Of a stretch of DNA of 64,000 bases, positions 52,750-61,500 are shown piece by piece. This DNA comes from Bacillota bacterium (lineage in GTDB: Bacteria > Bacillota > Clostridia > Acetivibrionales > DSM-1351), in the NCBI GenBank assembly GCA_023390335.1, contig JAEWCZ010000017.1, positions 231,646 through 295,645 of the forward strand, read 5' to 3'. Under the pieces are notes generated by a model, which did no database searches, was not told the origin of the DNA, and saw nothing but the letters and a program-made list of their open reading frames with translations. A program made the position numbers and the translations under genes. Position 1 is the stretch's first letter; each line of letters begins with the position of its first letter.

Positions 52750-53097
52750 ATTAAAATAATAGGTAGATTTTTGGAACCGGGTCAGGTAGGCGGTCTAGTT
52801 GATTCTCTTAAAAACAGCGGAATTAACAGGCAGGATATGATTATCAGTAGCTACGATGAAGCCAAGTTTCGAAGTATGAATGCTGATGCCATAGATAATC
52901 ATATAACCGCCACTGTAAAAACAGAACAGGATGATCCCGGTAGGTTAAAATCTTTTTTGGAAAGCTTGAATGAATTGAATCATGACAGTGGTATTGTAGT
53001 ATTTGTCAAAGCTGCAAGGCACAAAGCGCAAGAAGTGAAGTCGGTTATGGAGCAATCCGGAGCCGTGGAGATTAAGATCGATGACGACAAGGACTAA
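52750..53097 (+). CDS. Small alpha/beta protein, apparently starting at ATT
   Basis: About 116 residues. GGGAGGG at 52736-52742 is followed 7 bases later by ATT at 52750, which would begin (M)KIIGRFLEPGQVGGLVDSL. No ATG or GTG is near. Other in-frame choices are TTG at 52708 without a site and TTG at 52771 with a poor one, which would cut the first strand. The protein looks like an alpha/beta stress-protein type fold (YflT-like at best); the acidic tail ends IDDDKD. It lies 30 bases before tlp, so the two may be co-expressed. Confidence 0.55.
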   Translation: MKIIGRFLEPGQVGGLVDSLKNSGINRQDMIISSYDEAKFRSMNADAIDNHITATVKTEQDDPGRLKSFLESLNELNHDSGIVVFVKAARHKAQEVKSVMEQSGAVEIKIDDDKD

Positions 53098-53127
53098 AAT
53101 ATTGTAAATCAAAGGGAGGATACTCAA

Positions 53128-53358
53128 ATGAATAAGTCTAAACCTGATGACAGAAGTGACAATGTGGAAAGAATACAAGCAAATATCAATCATACAATTA
53201 AAAATATGGAATTAGCAGATGAACTCATTGAAAAAACTGACGACAGTAAAATGGCAAAAACTCTGGAAGAAAAAAATGATAGAAGACGTGATGCACTTGA
53301 AGGCTTCAGAGCAGAAATAAGAGATGAAGCATTGGACCAGAAACGCAGGGAAGATTAA
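53128..53358 (+). CDS. tlp: Small acid-soluble spore protein Tlp
   Basis: 76 residues. The Tlp signature KPDDRSDNVERIQ near the N-terminus and EEKNDRRRDALEGFRAEIRDEA near the C-terminus match the spore protein Tlp. It is highly charged and lacks aromatic residues apart from Phe. Tlp is packed into the spore core during sporulation and degraded at germination. Its presence shows the host forms endospores. ATG after AGGGAGGA. Followed by a strong terminator. Confidence 0.9.
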   Translation: MNKSKPDDRSDNVERIQANINHTIKNMELADELIEKTDDSKMAKTLEEKNDRRRDALEGFRAEIRDEALDQKRRED

Positions 53359-53393
53359 AAAAAACAACTCTCAAAAATTTAATATTATATTTC

Positions 53394-53434
53394 AAAATAT
53401 TGCCAGATTATTTAAATCTGGCAATATTTTTTTT
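53394..53434 (+). terminator. Rho-independent terminator after tlp
   Basis: AAATATTGCCAGATT pairs with AATCTGGCAATATTT around a short loop, followed by a T run. Confidence 0.92.
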
Positions 53435-53474
53435 ATAACTATTTGGTGAAACGCTCATAAAAAAATATTCATAT

Positions 53475-53636
53475 ATGGAATACTATAATCATTTTCTCTA
53501 TCAATGGGATTTAGAACAAATAACACCAAATGAATACTATAATTATAGAAAAAGCCGATTCAAAATATCTTCTGAATCTACTCTCTCTTTTTTATTGTCC
53601 TTGACAAAGGGTATAGTTTCCTTCTACACGTATTGA
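53475..53636 (+). pseudogene. IS3-family transposase C-terminal remnant
   Basis: A 53-codon frame reads MEYYNHFLYQWDLEQITPNEYYNYR, then a non-conserved tail. The pattern Y-N-x-x-x-Y-Q-W-x-L-x-x-x-T-P-x-E-Y is the extreme C-terminus of IS3-family OrfB integrases. The catalytic DDE part is missing and no terminal repeats are obvious, so this is an old insertion remnant. The DNA from 53637 to 53773 holds nothing else I recognise. Confidence 0.55.
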
Positions 53637-53773
53637 TGATTTATTCTATGTGTCTTTTTATGTACTCCCTAAGCTGTGATCTGTCAAATTGGGGCAACTC
53701 ACATTTTATATAAAGTTTTTGACTGATAACTGCATTTCTTTTATTGCTTATTTTACAATTAAAAACAATTTTC

Positions 53774-53824
53774 TACATAATTATGTATAAATATGTATAA
53801 ATGTGCATAAATATGTGATATAAT
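53774..53824 (+). promoter_or_regulatory. Promoter region with palindrome and 10-base phased repeats
   Basis: TACATAATTATGTA at 53774-53787 is a perfect palindrome. ATGTATAA-like units recur at 53781, 53791, 53801 and 53811, one per helical turn, and TATAAT lies at 53819-53824. It is about 100 bases before the subtilase gene at 53923 and may bind a regulator. Confidence 0.5.
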
Positions 53825-53922
53825 ACATTATTAGTTGTTTTAACATCAATTCCATATAATTACTAAAATGTTCATGCAAGTTTTCGCAATTATCATTAAA
53901 ACGTTTTGGAGGATCTTAAATA

Positions 53923-56900
53923 ATGAAAAAAATGAAATGTTTGTCGCTCTTTTTAGTTTTAGCTTTTATTCTTCAAAGTATTGTAAGCCCGGTTCTGGCT
54001 TTAGCAGCATCAGAGAATGTAGTCATGGAAATATCTGTGCCGCAGCTTTCTCTCACAAATTCTGCTAATACGGCTAATTCCGTGGAATTAGTGTGGACAA
54101 GCAATGATAACAGTATAAAGCCTGAAGCATATGATATTTACCGGGACGATAGCTTTATAAAAACAACTGAAAGCTTTGCTTATACTGATACTGAACTTAC
54201 TCCCGAAACAGAGTATAAATATATGGTAAAAGCAAAAGATGCTGATGGGATAATCATTGCAGAGAGTAATACCTTAGCTGTCACAACTCTTTCGAAAGCA
54301 GCATTAACATCCACTGTACCTGCCAATCTGACAGGCTCGTCAATAACTCCGGAACAGACAGCAGAGAATGAAAATATGCAGTTAGGAAATCAATTTGAAA
54401 AGGGTAATCCTAACCTTGAAGCAGATAGATTCATTATTAAGTACAAAAATGGAAATAGCAAGATTAGTTTTAGAAAAGCTTTAAAAAAAATGGATAAGCT
54501 TGACAAATATAAACTAAATGAATTAAAAATTAACCAGAATAAAGATTTTGAACTCATATCACTGAATAAAAAGGAAAAGTTCAAGGATTTTGTTACTGAT
54601 TTGAAAAAAAATGATATTAATAATGATATCGAATACATACAACCGGATTATCAGCTCAGTCTGGCATCAAATGATTCCTATTACAGCAGTCAGTGGGGGC
54701 TGGAAAACAAGGTAAATGAGGTTAAAAACTACAGCAACATACCAATACTTGAAATGTTTCCTCCACACTTAAGAGATGCTATTGACAGAAACCGTGAATT
54801 CAAGGAATTTCTTATGAATACGCCTGCTGAAGAAGTAAGATATAGGTTGATGGCCGGAGATGTGCCCGGGAATGTAGAGCCGCATATATTAATGGAACTT
54901 GACCACGAGCCTGCTATCAAGAATATAGGAGCAATGACAGCTGGAGCTTCAAGTTCAGATATATATCTGTGTGATGCGGGAGTAACAGGTGCATGGGATA
55001 AGTCAATGGGTGATGGTGTGACAATTGCAGTGATTGATACAGGAATTGACATTGCACATGAGGATTTAGCAGAAAATATATGGACGAATTCCAAAGAAAT
55101 TCCTGATAATGGTATAGATGATGATGGGAATGGGAAGATCGATGATATAAATGGTTGGAATTTCAGTGATGATAGCAATATAGTTTGTGATAATACCAAT
55201 ATAGCTGATGAAAATCACGGCACGCATATTGCGGGAATTATTGCTGCAGTGAAGGATAACACAAAAGGAATATCAGGTGTAGCTCCTTTGGCAAAGATAA
55301 TGCCATTAAAGGTGTTCAAGAATGGCAAGGCATATACCAGTGATATAATCAGCGCTATTCAGTATGCTGAAAATATGGGTGTTAGAATAATAAATTGCAG
55401 TTGGGGGAGTATTGATGATAATCCAGCACTTAAAGACGTAATACAGAATTCAAATATGCTCTTTGTATGTGCAGCGGGAAACAATAGTGCAAATATAGAC
55501 AGTAATCCTTTATATCCAGCAGCCTTTGATTGCTCAAACATAATAACAGTGGCTTCTGTTAATAGAAATGGCATTTTATCTGGATTTTCTAATTATGGTG
55601 AAAATGGTGTCCATGTGGCTGCTCCCGGAGAGGGAATAAAAAGTACTTTGACGGGTAATTCCTATGGCGAAAATAGTGGTACATCCATGGCCGCAGCATT
55701 TGTATCAGGAGAGGCCGCCCTAGTGCTTGGAGGGACAAGTACTAGGGGTGCAATAGAACTGAAAGACCAGATTGTCCGCTGTTCGGAGCATTTATCAAGC
55801 ATGGTCGGGAAAGTCAATGGAAGCGCCAAGATAAATTGTTTTAACGCTGTAAACAATATTATGAGTAATGAAATTACAAATGTTCCAGATGCTGCTGGAA
55901 CACAAATTAGTGATACTATGACAGAAAACTCAAAGAATTTGGGCCTGTTCTCTGCTCAGCCTGTTCAAGGTCAGTTTATTAAAATTGTTGGGGGAGACTC
56001 GTACAGTCTGGCACTAAAGAATGATGGAACGGTGTGGGCATGTGGAAGAAATGATAAGGGTCAGTTAGGAGACGGAACGAAAACAGATAAGGCAACGGTG
56101 GTGCAGGTAAGCGGACTAAGTGGAATCACAGCCATAGCGGGTGGTTACTCGCACAGCCTGACGCTAAAGAATGATGGAACGGTGTGGGCATGGGGAGATA
56201 ACTATTATGGTCAGCTAGGAGACGGAACGAGAACAGATAAGACAACGGCAGTGCAGGTAAGCGGGCTAAGTGGAATCACAGCCATCGCAGGAGGAGGCTC
56301 GCACAGCCTGGCACTAAAGGATGATGGAACGGTGTGGGCATGGGGACGTAATGATTATGGTCAGCTAGGAGACGGAACGAATACATATAAGACAACGGCG
56401 GTGCAGGTAAGCGGGCTAAGTGGAATCGCAGCCATAGCGGGTGGTTACTCTCACGGCCTGGCACTAAAAAACGATGGAACGGTGTGGGCATGGGGAGATA
56501 ACCAGTATGGTCAGTTGGGAGACGGAACGAAAATAAATAAGACAACTGCGGTGCAGGTAAGCGGACTAAGTGGAGTCGCAGCCATCGCAGGGGGTTACTC
56601 GCACAGTCTGGCACTAAAGAACGATGGAACGGTGTGGGCATGGGGAGATAACTATTATGGTCAGCTAGGAGACGGAACGAGAACATATAAAACAACTGCG
56701 GTGCAGGTAAGTGGGCTAGGAGAAATCAAAGCCATCGCAAGCGGGAACAATAACAGCTTGGCGCTAAAGAATGACGGAACGATGTGGGCATGGGGAAGTA
56801 ACTATTATGGTCAGCTAGGAGACGGAACGAGAACAGATAAGACAACGGCAATGCAGGTAAGTGGGCTAAGCGGAATCACAGCCATAGCGGGTGGTTACTC

Positions 56901-58449
56901 GCACAGCCTGGCACTAAAGAATGATGGAACGGTGTGGGCATGGGGAGATAACTATTATGGTCAGCTTGGAGATGGAATTCAACCATATGTGCCATATATA
57001 TCAACTGCGGTACAGGTAAAGGGACTAAGTGGAATCACAGCAATTGCGAGGGGTTACTCGCATAGCCTGGCACTAAAGAATGATGGAACAGTGTGGGCAT
57101 GGGGAAGTAACGTTTATGGTCAGCTAGGGGACGGAACGGTAGTAGATAGGGCAACTGCAGTGCAGGTAAGCGGGTTAAGTGGAATCACAGCCATAGCGGG
57201 TGGATACTTGCACAGCCTGGCACTAAAGAATGATGGAACGGTGTGGGCATGGGGAAGTAACGTTTATGGTCAGCTAGGAGACGGAACGGTAGTAGATAAG
57301 GCAACTGCTGTGCAGGTAAGCGGGTTAAGTGGAATCACAGCCATAGCGAGTGGTTACTCGCACAGCCTGGCACTGCGGGAAGATGGAACGGTGTGGGCCT
57401 GGGGTAATAACGATAATGGTCAGCTGGGAGACGGAACGACAATGTATGCGACAACTGCAGTGCAGGTAAGCGGGTTAAGTAGAATCACAGCCATAGCGGG
57501 TGGGGGCTTGCACAGCCTGGCACTAAAGAATGATGGAACGGTATGGGCCTGGGGAAATAACCTTAGAAGACAGCTGGGAGAAGGAATTCCAGCATATGTG
57601 TCACAGTATGAAAAGGCGGTGCAGGTAAGCGGGCTAAATTATATCACAGCCATCGCGAGTGGGTACTCCCACAGCCTGGCACAACTGTATTACGGAGATG
57701 TGCAGGCATGGGGAAATAATGAATATGGTCAACTAGGAGACGGAACGACAACAGATATGAAGGAAGTGGCGGTGAATGTAAGCGGATTAGAATATATCAC
57801 AGCCATAGCTGGCGCGGAAGCTCACAGCCTGGCACTAAAGAATGATGGAACGGTGTGGGCATGGGGAAATAATGGAAGTGGTCAGCTGGGAGACGGAACG
57901 ATAACAGATAAGACAACGGCGGTGCAGGTAAGCGGGCTAGGAGATATCACAGCCATAGCGGGCGGAGGCTATAACAGCCTGGCACTAAAGAATGATGGAA
58001 CGGTGTGGGTATGGGGAAGTAACTCTTATGGCCAGTTGGGTAATGGTAACAAAAGATACTCTGAGTATGCTAAATATTCATTTGGAACTCCGAAATTTAA
58101 TGAACTTACGACAACGTATACAGCTTCATGCACTTCTGGAAGCTCTATAAACATAATTCTAAGTCTTTCCAATATTAAAAGTTTTAAAGGTAGATCGTTC
58201 ACAGTTTTATACAATACAAGTGAAATTTCTGCTGTGAAAGATTTATGCAGAATGACATATAAAACTGAATTGGCAACTGGAGATATAGCTGGAACTGGCA
58301 TAACTATAGTTCAAAATGATCCCGGCATAATAAAATTTACTGTTGATAAGGTTATACCAGAGGGTAAGTCATGGTCTGGTATTGTAAATATTATTGTACT
58401 TAAAGCAAAAGTCAGTGGGCAGGTTACATTAACATACGAAGTTAAATAA
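53923..58449 (+). CDS. Secreted subtilase with 14 RCC1 repeats
   Basis: 1508 residues. Signal peptide (1-28), a fibronectin III-like domain (about 40-125), a subtilase propeptide-like part (DRFIIKYKNG to EYIQPDYQL), then a family S8 protease with Asp372 (VIDTGID), His432 (NHGTHIAG) and Ser588 (SGTSMAAAF), all intact. From about residue 685 to 1370 there are 14 RCC1 units of about 50 residues (VWAWGxNxYGQLGDG..), enough for two seven-bladed propellers. A beta-sandwich C-terminus of cohesin-like appearance follows. No sorting signal or dockerin. ATG after TTGGAGG. A homologous subtilase gene follows at 58503. Confidence 0.88.
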   Translation: MKKMKCLSLFLVLAFILQSIVSPVLALAASENVVMEISVPQLSLTNSANTANSVELVWTSNDNSIKPEAYDIYRDDSFIKTTESFAYTDTELTPETEYKYMVKAKDADGIIIAESNTLAVTTLSKAALTSTVPANLTGSSITPEQTAENENMQLGNQFEKGNPNLEADRFIIKYKNGNSKISFRKALKKMDKLDKYKLNELKINQNKDFELISLNKKEKFKDFVTDLKKNDINNDIEYIQPDYQLSLASNDSYYSSQWGLENKVNEVKNYSNIPILEMFPPHLRDAIDRNREFKEFLMNTPAEEVRYRLMAGDVPGNVEPHILMELDHEPAIKNIGAMTAGASSSDIYLCDAGVTGAWDKSMGDGVTIAVIDTGIDIAHEDLAENIWTNSKEIPDNGIDDDGNGKIDDINGWNFSDDSNIVCDNTNIADENHGTHIAGIIAAVKDNTKGISGVAPLAKIMPLKVFKNGKAYTSDIISAIQYAENMGVRIINCSWGSIDDNPALKDVIQNSNMLFVCAAGNNSANIDSNPLYPAAFDCSNIITVASVNRNGILSGFSNYGENGVHVAAPGEGIKSTLTGNSYGENSGTSMAAAFVSGEAALVLGGTSTRGAIELKDQIVRCSEHLSSMVGKVNGSAKINCFNAVNNIMSNEITNVPDAAGTQISDTMTENSKNLGLFSAQPVQGQFIKIVGGDSYSLALKNDGTVWACGRNDKGQLGDGTKTDKATVVQVSGLSGITAIAGGYSHSLTLKNDGTVWAWGDNYYGQLGDGTRTDKTTAVQVSGLSGITAIAGGGSHSLALKDDGTVWAWGRNDYGQLGDGTNTYKTTAVQVSGLSGIAAIAGGYSHGLALKNDGTVWAWGDNQYGQLGDGTKINKTTAVQVSGLSGVAAIAGGYSHSLALKNDGTVWAWGDNYYGQLGDGTRTYKTTAVQVSGLGEIKAIASGNNNSLALKNDGTMWAWGSNYYGQLGDGTRTDKTTAMQVSGLSGITAIAGGYSHSLALKNDGTVWAWGDNYYGQLGDGIQPYVPYISTAVQVKGLSGITAIARGYSHSLALKNDGTVWAWGSNVYGQLGDGTVVDRATAVQVSGLSGITAIAGGYLHSLALKNDGTVWAWGSNVYGQLGDGTVVDKATAVQVSGLSGITAIASGYSHSLALREDGTVWAWGNNDNGQLGDGTTMYATTAVQVSGLSRITAIAGGGLHSLALKNDGTVWAWGNNLRRQLGEGIPAYVSQYEKAVQVSGLNYITAIASGYSHSLAQLYYGDVQAWGNNEYGQLGDGTTTDMKEVAVNVSGLEYITAIAGAEAHSLALKNDGTVWAWGNNGSGQLGDGTITDKTTAVQVSGLGDITAIAGGGYNSLALKNDGTVWVWGSNSYGQLGNGNKRYSEYAKYSFGTPKFNELTTTYTASCTSGSSINIILSLSNIKSFKGRSFTVLYNTSEISAVKDLCRMTYKTELATGDIAGTGITIVQNDPGIIKFTVDKVIPEGKSWSGIVNIIVLKAKVSGQVTLTYEVK
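55975..58050 (+). repeat. RCC1-coding tandem DNA repeats, about 150-base period
   Basis: Near-identical 150-base units, for example GTGCAGGTAAGC at 56101, 56251, 56401 and 56551, with a few units lengthened to 156-162 bases. Internal units share most synonymous positions, so they expand or are homogenised by recombination. The outer units are more divergent. Confidence 0.9.
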
Positions 58450-58502
58450 GAGATCAAAAAAGCACGGTATTTTATTATCTTAATATTTGTAGGAGGCTTG
58501 TA

Positions 58503-61500
58503 ATGATGAAGTTAATGAGAAATGTATCAAAAATTTTTTCTGCCGTATTAGTTACTTCAATACTTTTAACTACTATTCCAGTAGCTGCTTTAAGCAGGAA
58601 TAGTGAAGGCTATGGATCTACAATTGTAAATTCTGAGGAAGGTAATACAGATTTTATTAATCTGGCACAAAATATTAGCCCTGAAAATTACTCAATACCA
58701 GATACAGATTCAAAAATTATCAAAAATAATAACGAGAATCATGAAGATTTAGATGCACAAGTCAATAGTAATGCAGATAAAAATAATAATGCTGTAAAAC
58801 TAATAGCGCTTGATGAAAAAGAAAAATATCAGTTAATAGTCAAATATAAAGATACAAATAAAAAAGAGCAGGTAAAGAAGAGTATAAAAGCAAACTTAAA
58901 ATTGGCTAAATTTGAAACAATTAAGAGTTTCACTAAGATTAAAACGGAAGTTATTGATATAGGAAATTCTTCGGATGTCCAGTCTGTTATAAAGGAATTT
59001 GAAAAGGATAGCAATGTCGAATACGTTCAGCCAAACTATAAATTGAGTTCTGCTGTTTCGGTACCAATGGATATTAAAGATATAAATGTTTCAAGCCCAA
59101 GGATAGAGCTCGATACATTTTATAGCCTAAAGAAAGAAACCAATATAGGTACAAGTATTAACATTGAGGAGGCTTGGAAGTTAACTAAAGGTTCAGAAGA
59201 AGTGGTAGTTGGAGTATTAGATAGCGGGATCAGTGTCAGCCACAAAGATTTGGCTGATAACATATTTATAAATAAAAAGGAAATACCCAATAACAATATT
59301 GATGACGATAATAACGGATATAGTGATGACATAAATGGGTGGGACTTTGCAAATAATGATAATGTTGTTGATGACAGTTATGTTGGTATTCATGGAACAC
59401 ATATAGCTGGAATTATTTCAGCTGAACAAAATAACAGAGGAATAAGTGGAATAGCTCCAAAAGTAAAAATACTTCCCCTAAAATTTATTAACGATAGGTA
59501 TGGATATACATCAGATGCTATTAGTGCTATTGAATATGCAAAATCATTTGGTGTAAAAATAATTAATTGCAGTTGGGGAAGTGAGTATTTTAATCCTGCG
59601 TTAAAAGAGGCTATGAAAAGTAGTGATATTCTATTTATATGTTCCGCAGGTAATACTAGCAAGGATGTAAATCTAAATCCTGTATACCCTGCTTGCTTTG
59701 ATTTGCCAAATGTACTTTCAATTGCATCTGTTGATAAAAACAATCAATTATCAAGTTTTTCAAATTATGGTAAAGAGGTGGACTTGGCTGCTCCAGGTGA
59801 AGACGTATTAAGTACACTTCCGGCTAACACATATCAAAAGTTTAGTGGAACCTCAATGTCAGCAGCATATACCACAGGCGTAGCTGCGCTTCTTAAAAGC
59901 TACAAACCAAATGCATCAAGTTCTGATATTGTTAATGCATTAAAGACAAATGTAACAAAAAGTAGTGGATTGGAAGGCAAAGTGAATACTAAGGGTATTA
60001 TTGATGCATATAAAGCATTAAGTAATATAAAGCAGGAAAAGCAACCCGAAAGTGAACTTATCAATGATCCAGTCAACAATGAAATTACTTTTGAAAATAA
60101 GAATGAAGAAATGTCTGTCTCCATTGCTAATCCTTTCAATTACGATAAATATAATTCCGGACAATACACAAAAAATATAAATGAAGATGTTCAGAAAAGC
60201 GATGGTAGCCTAAACTTACAAAACAGCCTATTAAGTCTTAGTGGTAGAAATGGTTTAGATTTAAATCTAAATCTTATGTATGATTCAAGTAAAGCCAATA
60301 TATACGATGCTGACTATCAACAGAATTTGCGGTTTAGTTTTAACTACTGGACATGGTACTTTAAGTCTATGAACCAAGTTACAGGTTCAGTTCCTTTATT
60401 TTATTATAATGGTGAACTACATTATACAACAGTTGAGCCAAGTGGGGTATATAGTACATCCCATCAGGGTTATAAAAGCACATATGAAAGCAATACTTAT
60501 GACGATAACTATATTCAATACGAAGTAAAACGTCAATATTGGGTTAATGCAGGTAATTATCCTGACGACCCAGTATATAAATTTCTTGTTTTAAAATATA
60601 TGTCATATGGTGATATTAATGTAATATACGATAAATGCTTAAACATTAATAATGACACTACATATTCTGAAAAATACGGCAATATCGGGTCTGGATGGAA
60701 TTGGAGCTTTTCATCGATAGAAACAGTGAAGGATCAAAAGTATTTACATTTAAATAGTGGATCTACCTATAAAATTGAAATGACAAGTACATCTGGAGAT
60801 TCAAATCTTAAGGATTATAATCTCAAAGATATCCGACTTGAACACGATAGCAGTTACTCAAATGGCACATTAGCGTCAGCTTATGCTCTGTTTTATAAAG
60901 ACGGCAAGAGAGAATATTTTGATAATGACGGAAAACTGATTGGAATTCTAGATAAATTTAATAATCAAATCAAGCTGGAATACTATGCAGGCCAAACAAA
61001 ATTATCAAAGATAACCGATACAGTTGGGAGAGTAATTACATTTACATATAACGAAGGGTCTACAAATAGAACTTTAACCCTTACGTTGTCTGATCCGGGG
61101 AGCTCAAGCATTGTGCTTACTTCTGAAAAATTGAATGGTTATTCAAATGATTATGTACTTAAATCAATTAAAAACCAGGAACAGCAAACAACCACATTCG
61201 ATTACTCAGTTGATTCCGCAGGGTATAACTATTTTTCAAGACAAAGCTCTGCTGTTGCTGCAAAAAATAACGTTTTTGCTAATTTAAAGAAGGTTACTTA
61301 TGCTACAGGGGCATATACAGATTATACATATGAGAAAACCACCGGAAATTTGGGGAATTGTGGAGTTCAGGATTATTACAGAGTAAAAACAAGAAAAGAC
61401 TGCACAAATAATAATATATATGAATCAAGAACATTTAATTACTCAAGCAGTAACTATACAGGATATCCAAATTACACTGATCCAAGTTCATTGGGCAGTG

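Noticed and set aside
56276..56695. Antisense reading frame opposite the RCC1 repeats
   Set aside because: It is a mirror of the repeated coding sequence, without start-site support or protein-like composition.
55975..58050. CRISPR array or satellite-type repeat
   Set aside because: The repeats are an in-frame protein-coding RCC1 series of about 150 bases without spacers.
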